A stretch of DNA of 6,369 bases from an uncultured Sutterellaceae bacterium (GTDB taxonomy: Bacteria > Pseudomonadota > Gammaproteobacteria > Burkholderiales > Burkholderiaceae_F), in contig CAMYAA010000061.1 in assembly GCA_947253615.1 (NCBI GenBank), positions 1 through 6,369 on the forward strand, in the 5' to 3' direction. Below are positions 1 through 5,685 of this stretch, in pieces. Position numbers and translations under genes: made by a program. The notes below the pieces were generated by a model, which saw only the letters and a program-made list of their open reading frames with translations, was not told the DNA's origin and did not search any database. How positions within the stretch are numbered: position 1 is the first letter of the stretch; every line of letters starts with the position of its first letter.

Positions 1-61
1 CATTAATGTGACGTTCGATCCAAGCTCGATTGGAACGCAATTTTTTATTGGATACCGGCAT
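1..61 (-). CDS. rlmE: RlmE (FtsJ/RrmJ) 23S rRNA U2552 2'-O-methyltransferase, N-terminal fragment
   Basis: An ATG at 61-59 on the minus strand opens a frame that runs off the left edge after 20 complete codons, beginning MPVSNKKLRSNRAWIERHIN. The segment NRAWIERHIN resembles the start of RlmE proteins, where a short basic leader precedes a (S/N)xAWLxEHxNDxYV-type motif. RlmE uses SAM to methylate U2552 of 23S rRNA in the late 50S subunit. The position also fits: in betaproteobacteria rlmE commonly lies divergent from yhbY, as here. The SAM-binding Rossmann core is outside the window, so the call rests on 20 residues plus gene order. No strong Shine-Dalgarno precedes the ATG; the sequence just upstream is A/T-rich. 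Moderately confident. Confidence 0.68.
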   Translation of the reverse strand, partial: MPVSNKKLRSNRAWIERHIN

Positions 62-97
62 AGTTTTTTATAACCACTTATTAAAATGACTCAAACC

Positions 98-124
98 GTT
101 ATTCGAGAGAATAACCCCTTTTTT
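98..124 (+). promoter_or_regulatory. Stem-loop with GNRA-type loop and T-tract in the rlmE-yhbY divergent spacer
   Basis: A perfect 7-bp inverted repeat, GTTATTC (98-104) and GAATAAC (109-115), encloses the tetraloop GAGA, a GNRA-type loop closed by C-G. It is followed by CCCC and a run of six T (119-124). It lies between the divergent starts of rlmE (61) and yhbY (147). A -10-like hexamer TAAAAT lies at 82-87 without a convincing -35; if it is used, the hairpin would sit at the extreme 5' end of the yhbY mRNA. It could be a 5' mRNA stabiliser, an attenuator or a protein-binding palindrome. The weak A/T-rich stem and the C spacer argue against an efficient terminator. The structure is seen; the function is inferred. 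Confidence 0.4.
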
Positions 125-146
125 GAGCCAAACTTGTACATTTATT

Positions 147-614
147 ATGAAAGAAATTATTCTTGCGCGTGACAGTCGATTGGCTTTACGTGCTCAAGCG
201 CATCATCTCGATCCCGTTGTTTTGTTGGGATCCAATGGTCTTACTGAAGCTGTCATTAAAGAAATCGATCGTGCCTTAACCGCTCATGAGCTCATCAAAG
301 TTCGTGTTCCGACCGATGATCGTGAAGAACACGAAGCGTTTTTCTCGCAAGTCGCCGAAGAACTCGGCGCGGCTCGTGTGCAAATGATTGGCAAATTATT
401 AATCTTCTGGCGTCCTAGCGAAGAAGCTCAGAAAAAGCATGAGAAAGAACAGGCTCGTGCGCAAGCTATCGCCCAAGGGCGTGTGAGCATCGCTGGCAAG
501 AAGAAAGTCGCCTCGAAAAAGCCGGGCGAAAAGAAAGCCCCGAAGGCCGCTCCCGTTCGCCGTCGCGCTCGTCCTAAGACAAAGCGCACCACGAAGAAAG
601 CTGCCATGAGCTAA
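147..614 (+). CDS. yhbY: YhbY family CRM-domain RNA-binding protein (50S assembly) with long basic tail
   Basis: This 155-residue protein has a single CRS1/YhbY (CRM) domain at about residues 1-92. Visible hallmarks are the GxxG-type RNA-binding loop GSNGLT (28-33), the following EIDRALTAHELIKVRV segment, and the closing IGKLLIFWRP strand. YhbY family proteins bind precursors of the large ribosomal subunit. The E. coli homologue is about 97 residues; here about 60 extra residues form a Lys/Arg/Ala/Pro tail (about 93-155), probably disordered and RNA-contacting. The ATG at 147 is chosen because the family begins at MKEI-like sequence. An in-frame TTG at 123 would add eight unconserved residues. 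No clear Shine-Dalgarno precedes either start. The gene is divergent from rlmE and converges on greA, consistent with a ribosome-maturation neighbourhood. Confidence 0.93.
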   Translation: MKEIILARDSRLALRAQAHHLDPVVLLGSNGLTEAVIKEIDRALTAHELIKVRVPTDDREEHEAFFSQVAEELGAARVQMIGKLLIFWRPSEEAQKKHEKEQARAQAIAQGRVSIAGKKKVASKKPGEKKAPKAAPVRRRARPKTKRTTKKAAMS

Positions 615-630
615 TTCGTTTAGCTCACAC

Positions 631-664
631 AAAAGAGAAGGCCACGACGACCTTCTCTTTTTTT
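631..664. terminator. Bidirectional Rho-independent terminator between yhbY and greA
   Basis: AAAAGAGAAGG (631-641) pairs with CCTTCTCTTTT (651-661), an 11-bp stem with a 9-base loop, and is flanked by A-rich sequence on the left and a run of seven T at 658-664. It follows the yhbY stop by 16 bases and, on the other strand, lies 28 bases after the greA stop, so it can end transcription from both convergent genes. A second weaker stem, GGCGTT (668-673) with AACGCC (687-692), sits just after greA but has no T-run, so I do not count it as a separate terminator. Confidence 0.88.
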
Positions 665-692
665 ATGGGCGTTCGAGCGCTCTCAAAACGCC

Positions 693-1175
693 TTAGATAT
701 ATTCCACCGACTCAATCTCAAAGGAGACCAAGCCACCTGGACTCATGAACTGGACCGAGTCCCCTTCAAACTTCCCAATCAACGCACGGGCAATCGGACT
801 CGAGACCGAAATCTTGTTTTCCTTAATATCGGCTTCGTCGTCCCCGACGATCTGATACGTCACCGTCGTATCGTCGTCTTCGTCATAGAGTTCAACCGTC
901 GCCCCGAAGACAATACGATCCCCCGCGTCAAGCGTCTTAGGATCAATAATCTGAAGGGCAGGAATCTTCCCTTCTAATTCAGCAATACGCCCTTCCACGT
1001 GGCTTTGTTCTTCACGGGCGGCATCGTATTCAGCGTTTTCCGACAAGTCACCCTTTTCACGGGCTTCAGCAATAGCCTGAACCACCTGCGGACGGGCCAT
1101 CTTTTTCAAATAATCCAACTCAGCCTTGAGCTTTTCAGCACCGGCCGCAGTAATAGGAATACGACTGGAAATCAT
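693..1175 (-). CDS. greA: Transcription elongation factor GreA
   Basis: GreA enters the secondary channel of RNA polymerase and stimulates cleavage of backtracked transcripts. The 160-residue product matches the usual length (about 158). The N-terminal antiparallel coiled coil (about 1-76) carries the tip motif GDLSENAEYDAAREEQ, with the acidic pair D43 and E46 corresponding to the catalytic D41 and E44 of the E. coli protein. The C-terminal FKBP-like domain contains the GDDEAD segment, SPIARALIGK and the terminal PGGxVxFEIxxVEYI strand, all typical. The ATG at 1175 gives the expected N-terminus; only a weak purine stretch precedes it. The gene is the last on the minus strand, separated from gmhA by 103 bases holding a stem-loop, so it may have its own promoter. 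A -10-like TAGAAT lies on the minus strand at 1250-1245, but its -35 is poor. Confidence 0.97.
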   Translation of the reverse strand: MISSRIPITAAGAEKLKAELDYLKKMARPQVVQAIAEAREKGDLSENAEYDAAREEQSHVEGRIAELEGKIPALQIIDPKTLDAGDRIVFGATVELYDEDDDTTVTYQIVGDDEADIKENKISVSSPIARALIGKFEGDSVQFMSPGGLVSFEIESVEYI

Positions 1176-1194
1176 AATAGTTTTCTTGCTCTCT

Positions 1195-1231
1195 AAATAG
1201 AAGAACGGGCGCTCGAAAAAATCACGCCCGT
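1195..1231 (-). terminator. Possible terminator stem-loop between gmhA and greA
   Basis: On the minus strand ACGGGCG pairs with CGCCCGT (arms at 1231-1225 and 1211-1205), a 7-bp GC-rich stem with a 13-base loop that itself contains six T. It is followed by the T-rich tract TCTTCTATTT (1204-1195). This could end the dnaX-to-gmhA operon. The tract is interrupted by C and A, so termination may be partial, allowing read-through into greA. Alternatively, if greA starts from the TAGAAT at 1250-1245, it would be a 5' leader hairpin of greA. Confidence 0.42.
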
Positions 1232-1278
1232 CAAAAGTTTTTAAATTCTATCAAAAGCCACGCGTGACGTCGGCGCGT

Positions 1279-1875
1279 TTAGGCTTTTTCATAATTTTGC
1301 GGATCCAAGGCACGTTCCACGAGCTCGATCATGATGTGAATACACTTGATGTGCATTTCTTGTACGCGATCGGCCCAACGTCCCCCTGGGGTCACAATCG
1401 TCACGTCCGCTAAGCTTTCCATGGGCGAGTCTGCACGCCCCGTCATCGCGACAACCTTCATACCTTTGGCCTTAGCAGCCTCCACTGCACGCATCACGTT
1501 TTTACTCGTCCCGGAGGTGGAAATCGCTAAGAGCACATCGCCCTCACGACCGACCCCTTCGACATAACGCGAAAAGACCTGCTCGTAACCGTAGTCATTG
1601 CCCACACAAGCAATGTGTGAGGCATCCGCAATCGCAATGGCCGGATACGGACGACGATCCGAACGGAAGCGTCCCGTCATTTCCTCTGCAAAATGCATCG
1701 CATCACAGAGGCTTCCCCCATTACCACAACTTAAGACCTTGCCCCCCGCTTTAATCGATTCCGCCATTAACGTGCCCGCTTGGGCCACAGCTGCAATCAC
1801 TTCGGGGTTCGACATCGCACGCTCAAGCGTTTCTTTCGCTTGAGTTAATGCAGCGAGTACATGCGCTTCATTCAT
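1279..1875 (-). CDS. gmhA: Sedoheptulose-7-phosphate isomerase GmhA (LPS heptose synthesis)
   Basis: GmhA converts sedoheptulose 7-phosphate to D-glycero-D-manno-heptose 7-phosphate, the first step of ADP-heptose synthesis for the LPS inner core, in the cytosol. Starting at the ATG at 1875 the protein has 198 residues and aligns by eye with E. coli GmhA without a shift in numbering. The SIS-domain loops CGNGGS (50-55) and STSGTS (119-124) are present, as are H61, E65, Q172 and H180, the metal and catalytic residues of the family. The motifs AMHFAEE and QEMHIKCIH are diagnostic. Position 56 is Leu where E. coli has His. The paralogue DiaA lacks this residue set, so GmhA is the better name. An upstream start at 1941 would overlap recR by 35 bases and add unconserved residues. 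A distant AAGG (1893-1890) is the nearest Shine-Dalgarno. The gene follows recR by 31 bases, so it is likely co-transcribed. Confidence 0.95.
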   Translation of the reverse strand: MNEAHVLAALTQAKETLERAMSNPEVIAAVAQAGTLMAESIKAGGKVLSCGNGGSLCDAMHFAEEMTGRFRSDRRPYPAIAIADASHIACVGNDYGYEQVFSRYVEGVGREGDVLLAISTSGTSKNVMRAVEAAKAKGMKVVAMTGRADSPMESLADVTIVTPGGRWADRVQEMHIKCIHIMIELVERALDPQNYEKA

Positions 1876-1893
1876 ACCGAATTCTTTTTCCTT

Positions 1894-1906
1894 GCACCTC
1901 GGGTGC
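1894..1906 (-). other. Small stem-loop between recR stop and gmhA start
   Basis: Directly after the recR stop codon, GCACC (minus strand 1906-1902) pairs with GGTGC (1898-1894) around a three-base loop. It is followed by AAGGAAAAAG and the gmhA ATG. There is no T-run, so it is not a terminator. It could set the ratio of RecR to GmhA by affecting ribosome access or mRNA decay. The stem is only five base pairs, so chance is possible. Confidence 0.3.
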
Positions 1907-2521
1907 TTATGGTTCACTGCGAGAATATACCGCATTGGCAATACTATTCAAATCGGTATATTCAATCTCAACGCCTGAGGGGAGACCACGCGCTAAACGG
2001 GTCACCTTGAGTTCAGGCCAACGTTTCTTGAGATTATCAACTAAAAAGTAAGCCGTTGCATCCCCTTCGGGCGTATAGCTCGTGGCGACTACAACCTCGC
2101 GCAAGCTCTCTAAGCGCTCAGCAATGCGCTCCAACAACGTATCAAACCCAATTTCAAAGGGCCCTTGTCCCTCGAGAGGATTGAGTCGACCATTCAAGAC
2201 AAAGTAGCGTCCTGGCCAGGAGAGCGAAGCATCGATCGCCATCTGATCCGCCACCGACTCGACCACGCACAAGAGCGAAGCGTCTCGTGTCGTATCCGAG
2301 CAGACCTCACAGAGCTCACGATCCGTTAACGTATTGCAGCACGAACAACGGCGAAGCCCCGCTTTGGCCTCACTGAGTTCCGCAATCAATTCATTCAACA
2401 AATCCTCGTCATTGTTCAATAAATGAAAGACGATACGTTGGGCGGAGCGCGGCCCAATACCGGGCAACTTCGAGAGAGTCTCGACGAGGGCCGTGATTTG
2501 AGGGGCGACCTGAATGCTCAT
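1907..2521 (-). CDS. recR: Recombination mediator protein RecR
   Basis: RecR works with RecF and RecO to load RecA on SSB-coated gapped DNA. The 204-residue product has the family order: a helix-hairpin-helix ([11 protein letters not shown], residues 19-29); a C4 zinc finger (C59, C62, C71, C74); a Toprim domain starting at VVES with E88; and the C-terminal RLARGLPxGxxxEYxD segment. Some usually constant positions differ, for example [13 protein letters not shown] where many RecR proteins read LGGxLSPLDGIGP; the core acidic Toprim residue is kept. The start at 2521 has an AGGA at 2533-2530 spaced eight bases. This element overlaps the modD stop codon region, with only five bases between the genes, so translation is probably coupled to modD. 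The ybaB-recR pairing is classical; here modD separates them. Confidence 0.97.
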   Translation of the reverse strand: MSIQVAPQITALVETLSKLPGIGPRSAQRIVFHLLNNDEDLLNELIAELSEAKAGLRRCSCCNTLTDRELCEVCSDTTRDASLLCVVESVADQMAIDASLSWPGRYFVLNGRLNPLEGQGPFEIGFDTLLERIAERLESLREVVVATSYTPEGDATAYFLVDNLKKRWPELKVTRLARGLPSGVEIEYTDLNSIANAVYSRSEP

Positions 2522-2526
2522 GATCT

Positions 2527-3360
2527 CTATCCTAAAGAAAACGCCATTTTAACGTCGTGGGGCTTACCAAAATAGGGCCAGCTCGTCACGAGCACATCCG
2601 CGCCCGAACTTGCATAGTCCTTGGCATTCTCGGCGTTAACGCCCCCAGCTGCATTGATCACAATCTGGGGATTAATGGCTTTAAGCGCAGCCACGGTTTG
2701 CGTGAGTAAGGACGGCTCAAAGCGTTCACACTGCACAATACCCACGCCCAAGCGCGCGAAATGACACGCCTCCTCAAAGTCACTGACTTCAACCGCGACT
2801 TTACGTTCAGGCTCTTGATCAATGAGGCGACGCATCGCCCCATCAACGTCAGAGGCAAGTACGCGGTGTTGATCAAACACCAAAATCGAATCGGACAAAT
2901 TCGCACGATGGATAATCCCACCGCCCGCCAAGAGCCCCGTGAGGGAAATGAGTTTACTCCCGGGCATATGCTTACGGGTACCGGCCACTTGAATCTTGGG
3001 ATTGACCTCACGAGCGGCCGACACAATGGCGGCTGTGCGTGTAGCGATTCCACTGGCGTACTCCATCACGCATTGCGCGACTTTATAAGCCCCATGAAGC
3101 GCGCGGGCACTCCCGTTGACTTTCATAATCGTTTGTTTGGCCTCGAGCGCCATCCCGTCCTCGACTCGACGATCCACCTCACAGCCCGTCGCTTCAAAGA
3201 GCTTTTGAGCAATCACACTACCGGCTAACACCCCGGGGGTCTTAAAGTACGCCGTGATCTCCCCGGAGGCTTTAAGGTCAAGCCCAAGCGTGGTTGGATC
3301 ATGCAGCGGATAGTCGCCCATTAAAAGACGTTCAATTTCAGAGGGAGGGATATAAAGCAT
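2527..3360 (-). CDS. modD: ModD-like protein, quinolinate phosphoribosyltransferase (NadC) superfamily
   Basis: The 277-residue product has the NadC fold signature but is closer to ModD, a family named from molybdate operons whose reaction is not settled. Visible features are HDPTT (20-24) for the usual GDxTT; YASGIATRT (101-109); GTRKHMPGSK (127-136), holding the phosphoribosyl-binding Arg/Lys pair; GGGIIHR (146-152) and VFDQHR; the VEV with E191; and AAGGVNAENA followed by ADVLVTSWPY, which is ModD-like. NadC would normally read LDN where this has QCER. The start at 3360 has GGAG spaced seven bases and begins like the family (MLYIPPSEIERLL). An in-frame ATG at 3438 has an even stronger Shine-Dalgarno (GGAGGGG, eight bases) and would add 26 residues without obvious homology; it remains a real alternative. 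The gene sits between ybaB and recR with no molybdate transporter in view. Confidence 0.8.
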   Translation of the reverse strand: MLYIPPSEIERLLMGDYPLHDPTTLGLDLKASGEITAYFKTPGVLAGSVIAQKLFEATGCEVDRRVEDGMALEAKQTIMKVNGSARALHGAYKVAQCVMEYASGIATRTAAIVSAAREVNPKIQVAGTRKHMPGSKLISLTGLLAGGGIIHRANLSDSILVFDQHRVLASDVDGAMRRLIDQEPERKVAVEVSDFEEACHFARLGVGIVQCERFEPSLLTQTVAALKAINPQIVINAAGGVNAENAKDYASSGADVLVTSWPYFGKPHDVKMAFSLG

Positions 3361-3426
3361 GGTTGGGCTCCAAAGTTGGGAAAGGGTTATTCGGACGAGA
3401 GGTCGGGTCGGGTCAAAATACGACAA

Positions 3427-3453
3427 AGGGGACGTCATTAAGAAGTCCCCTCC
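3427..3453 (-). promoter_or_regulatory. Leader hairpin hiding a Shine-Dalgarno, alternative modD start in its loop
   Basis: On the minus strand AGGGGAC (3451-3445) pairs perfectly with GTCCCCT (3433-3427). The left arm contains most of the strong ribosome-binding sequence GGAGGGG (3453-3447), and the 11-base loop contains an ATG (3438-3436) in frame with modD. When folded, the site is masked; when open, initiation there gives a 303-residue form. The unmasked start at 3360 has its own GGAG. No T-run follows, so it is not a terminator. The arrangement looks like translational control, but no ligand or protein partner can be read from the sequence. Confidence 0.45.
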
Positions 3454-3473
3454 GTGGTGCATGGTTGACCAAA

Positions 3474-3800
3474 TTAGAAGGGCAACTTCATGCCAGCGGG
3501 CAACGGCACCGCCTTGTTCATCATTTCTTCAGACGTGGTCTTCGCACGTTCGTTCGCGTTATTAATCGCTAAGAGTAAGAGGTCTTCGAGCATTTCGAGA
3601 TCATCCGTATCCACAACGGAGGGATCAATCTTCACGCTCTTGCAAACGTGCTTGCCCGTGACCACCACTTTCACAGCGCCATTGGCAGCTTCGCCTTCGA
3701 ATTCCATCTTGGCGATTTCTTCCTGAACTTCAGCCAATTTCGCTTGCATTTTTTGGGCTTGGGCCATTAAGCCCCCCATTCCACCACCAAAACCACGCAT
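3474..3800 (-). CDS. ybaB: YbaB/EbfC family nucleoid-associated DNA-binding protein
   Basis: This 108-residue protein matches the family length (109 in E. coli). It shows the glycine-rich start MRGFGGGMGGLMAQAQKMQ, the long amphipathic helix AKLAEVQEEIAKMEFEGE, the central VKVVVTGKHVCKSVKIDPS strands, the MLEDLL-AINNA helix and the terminal LPAGMKLPF, equivalent to the PPGFKMPF end of E. coli YbaB. The family forms dimers that bind DNA and coat the nucleoid. The Shine-Dalgarno AAGGAAG (3814-3808) is spaced seven bases from the ATG and sits immediately after the stop of the dnaX C-terminal frame, leaving a 14-base gap. The dnaX-ybaB order is conserved in many bacteria. Confidence 0.97.
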   Translation of the reverse strand: MRGFGGGMGGLMAQAQKMQAKLAEVQEEIAKMEFEGEAANGAVKVVVTGKHVCKSVKIDPSVVDTDDLEMLEDLLLLAINNANERAKTTSEEMMNKAVPLPAGMKLPF

Positions 3801-3814
3801 AGTGTCACTTCCTT

Positions 3815-4390
3815 TTAAGATTGGGTTGATTGTTGTTCTTCAGAGCTTACGCTATCTTCGTCGAGCGTAACCCCTAAATTTTCGATCAAATAATTGACGA
3901 CCGAATTGGCTTTAAAACGCTTCACAAGTTCTTGATGAGCCCGTTCTTTTTCGCGATGTTCGCGATCGAGAACCGTTTCACCTTCCACTTGGCCAAATTC
4001 AAAATGAACCTGGAAGTGTTGTCCCATGAATTCCGTCAACGCCTTAATTAACTCCTCGCGAGTCGCGGGCGTAATTAACGATCGACCTTTCACTCGCAAT
4101 TTTACATGCTTTTGATCGAGCTCTAAAACCTGGGCACTACCCGCAAGTACACGAGCCGGTCCCATTAAATTTGCTTGCGCAATCATTTCACGCCAGTTGA
4201 GTTTTCCCCCACTTGCAGGCCCTTCACGATCCTCTTCAGGATAGGCCTCCGCCAGAGATTCCTCATAGCTCATCGTTGAGCTGACGAAATCCCCCTCGGG
4301 GAAGTCACACTCAACTGGCTGAAGGCTCTCCCCAGCCGGGGTCTCCTTCATCGTAGGAGCCGTCCCCTGGGCCAGGCGCATACCCGCCAC
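3815..4390 (-). CDS. dnaX: DnaX C-terminal part (tau domain V, polymerase alpha-binding), in the +1 frame
   Basis: This frame is open from a TAA at 4393-4391 to the stop at 3815 and lies one base downstream of the dnaX reading frame. After an acidic linker (about residues 20-62 of this open frame) comes the alpha-binding region of tau: LNWREMIAQANLMGPARVLAGSAQV, then VKLRVKGRSLITPATREELIKAL and a mixed C-terminal segment through NYLIENLGVTLDED. In tau this domain ties the clamp loader to the polymerase core. It is unlikely to be an independent gene: the GTG at 4390 and ATGs at 4381 and 4351 lack well-placed ribosome-binding sites, although AGGGGA at 4368-4363 is 11 bases before the last. It is most simply the tau tail, reached by frameshifting or after correcting a one-base error. 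Joined at codon 442 it would give a 615-residue tau, near the 643 of E. coli. Confidence 0.85.
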   Translation of the reverse strand: MAGMRLAQGTAPTMKETPAGESLQPVECDFPEGDFVSSTMSYEESLAEAYPEEDREGPASGGKLNWREMIAQANLMGPARVLAGSAQVLELDQKHVKLRVKGRSLITPATREELIKALTEFMGQHFQVHFEFGQVEGETVLDREHREKERAHQELVKRFKANSVVNYLIENLGVTLDEDSVSSEEQQSTQS

Positions 4391-5663
4391 TTAAGCTCGG
4401 AGCCCCTGCGGCTAAACTCGGCGCGGCGCTCGGCGGGACGCTCGGAGCGAGGGGTTCAGCTTTCGAGGGTGCGCTCGGCGCCTTTACGGGCTCGGGTGCA
4501 CTCGAGGGAAGGGCTCCCTTCACTTCAGGGGCCTTACTCGGCACGTTCATCCCTACGCGAGCGCCCGCTGGCTTAAAGGCCAACATACGCAGCAACGTCA
4601 TCGTAAAGCCTGCGTATTCGTCAGGCGCTAAGGCCATGTCGTTGCGGCCATGGAGCGCAATTTGATAGTAGAGCTGAACTTCTTCGGGACTAAAGCGATC
4701 CAAGAAGGGCTTGAGTCGGGCGGACTCTTCGTCCTCACCCAAAGCGTTCGGGATACGCTGCACCAAAGCCAGTTTGTGCAAGAACCCAGCGACATCACGC
4801 AAGGTCTGCGCAAAGGAAATGCCCTCAATGAGCATTTTGTCCGCGAGTTTAATGAGTTCACTCGCGTTACCGGCGGCAAGCGCGTCCATCAAGTTCACTA
4901 ACGTATCGGCATTGCTCATCCCGAGCATGTGGCGAACGGCCTCCCCTTGAAGGGTGCCGCCGCAATAAGCGATCGCTTGATCAAGTAAGGACAACCCGTC
5001 ACGCATCGAACCGCGAGCGCCTTGCGCTAAAAGCTTTAACGCCTCGAGCTCGTAATCGATCTTTTCTTCTTGAAGAATGTGCGCCATGTGATCCACAATG
5101 GCGCTCGACTGCATATTGCGAAGATTAAACTGTAAGCAACGCGAGAGCACCGTCACCGGCACCTTTTGCGGGTCGGTCGTCGCCAAAATAAATTTGACAT
5201 ACTCGGGTGGCTCTTCGAGCGTTTTGAGCATGGCATTAAAGGCCGTATTGGTCAACATGTGAACTTCGTCGATCATGTAAACCTTATAGCGACCATGGGT
5301 GGGCGCGTACATACTGCGCTCTAAAAGGGCGGCCATATCTTCGACAGAACGGTTCGAGGCCGCGTCCATTTCGATATAGTCGGGGAAGCGTCCCTCATCG
5401 ATCGCGCGACACGCTTCGCACACACCACAAGGATGTGCGGTCACATCCCCGTGACCATCCACACCTTGGCAATTGAGGGCTTTGGCAAAAATACGCGAAA
5501 TCGTGGTTTTCCCAACGCCACGCGTTCCCGTGAAGAGATACGCATGATGTAAGCGCTTTTCGGTGAGCGCACGCGTCAGGGCGGTCACCACATGTTCTTG
5601 ACCCACAATCGTTTCAAAATCATGGGGACGCCACTTTCGGGCTAGTACCTGATAGCTTCCCAT
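4311..5663 (-). CDS. dnaX: DNA polymerase III clamp-loader subunit DnaX (gamma-length product; N-terminal part of tau)
   Basis: DnaX is the ATPase of the clamp loader that opens the beta clamp onto primed DNA. The 450-residue frame contains the entire AAA+ engine: Walker A GTRGVGKT (46-53), a C4 zinc module (C65, C79, C82, C85), Walker B MIDEVH with D132/E133, sensor 1 LATTDP and the arginine-finger SRC (175-177). The lid and collar domains continue to about residue 370. A Pro/Ala/Ser linker (375-425) and a Gly/Asp stretch then end at a TGA. E. coli gamma is 431 residues, so this product is gamma-sized and lacks the alpha-binding domain, which lies in the +1 frame. The ATG at 5663 gives the expected N-terminus (YQVLARKWRP); AAAGG lies 11 bases upstream. 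First gene of the dnaX-ybaB-modD-recR-gmhA block. Confidence 0.95.
   Translation of the reverse strand: MGSYQVLARKWRPHDFETIVGQEHVVTALTRALTEKRLHHAYLFTGTRGVGKTTISRIFAKALNCQGVDGHGDVTAHPCGVCEACRAIDEGRFPDYIEMDAASNRSVEDMAALLERSMYAPTHGRYKVYMIDEVHMLTNTAFNAMLKTLEEPPEYVKFILATTDPQKVPVTVLSRCLQFNLRNMQSSAIVDHMAHILQEEKIDYELEALKLLAQGARGSMRDGLSLLDQAIAYCGGTLQGEAVRHMLGMSNADTLVNLMDALAAGNASELIKLADKMLIEGISFAQTLRDVAGFLHKLALVQRIPNALGEDEESARLKPFLDRFSPEEVQLYYQIALHGRNDMALAPDEYAGFTMTLLRMLAFKPAGARVGMNVPSKAPEVKGALPSSAPEPVKAPSAPSKAEPLAPSVPPSAAPSLAAGAPSLSGGYAPGPGDGSYDEGDPGWGEPSAS
4330..4348 (-). promoter_or_regulatory. Candidate +1 frameshift site in dnaX: AAGGAG, CCC-G codon and small stem
   Basis: On the minus strand an SD-like AAGGAG (4348-4343) is followed after two bases by the in-frame proline codon CCC (4340-4338) and G. 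Slipping one base forward re-pairs a tRNA-Pro on CCG and enters the frame that encodes the tau tail; a close upstream SD-like element is what promotes +1 shifting in prfB, and CCC-N is a known +1-prone codon. CCCC (4341-4338) can also pair with GGGG (4333-4330). A CTCCT at 4359-4355 could pair with the AGGAG instead. The zero-frame stop is ten codons after CCC. The elements are seen; their use is inferred, and an indel error in one of the four-base runs would look the same. Confidence 0.35.
4389..4481 (-). repeat. Low-complexity Ala-Pro-Ser repeat in the DnaX linker
   Basis: Codons 395-425 of dnaX repeat the tripeptide A-P-S in degenerate form (APSAPS, APSVPPS, APSL, APSL), written mostly as GCN-CCG-AGC/T. 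GCTCCGAGC and GCGCCGAG each recur. It encodes the flexible tether between the clamp-loader core and the C-terminal domain. Such GC-rich repeats are prone to length change and to assembly error, which matters because the reading-frame break lies about 50 bases downstream. Confidence 0.55.
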
Positions 5664-5685
5664 TGTCCATTAAACCTTTTTCAAA

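Noticed and set aside
1..8. CATTAATG palindrome giving a minus-strand ATG at position 3
   Set aside because: It is out of frame with the rlmE reading frame that starts at 61 and has no ribosome-binding site.
668..692. Separate greA terminator hairpin
   Set aside because: The 6-bp stem GGCGTT/AACGCC has no following T-run on either strand; the stronger shared terminator lies next to it.
1279..1875. DiaA (DnaA-binding SIS protein), tempting beside dnaX
   Set aside because: The GmhA metal and catalytic residues H61, E65, Q172 and H180 are all present; E. coli DiaA does not carry this set.
2761..3228. Long open frame on the plus strand opposite modD
   Set aside because: It lies wholly antisense to a well-supported gene, has no family motif and no ribosome-binding site; it is a shadow. 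The same holds for other frames opposite greA, gmhA, recR, ybaB and dnaX.
2527..3360. Naming this gene nadC
   Set aside because: The phosphoribosyltransferase core is shared, but YASGIATRT, the QCER at the NadC LDN position and ADVLVTSWPY fit ModD better. NadC function is not excluded.
3361..3473. Molybdenum-cofactor or other known riboswitch ahead of modD
   Set aside because: The 113-base gap shows one hairpin and a GACCC tandem but no recognisable conserved riboswitch core, and it is short for the Moco class.
4391..4590. A-rich slippery heptamer of the E. coli dnaX type
   Set aside because: No A-AAA-AAG or long A-run occurs here, and a -1 shift would not reach the frame that encodes the C-terminal domain.
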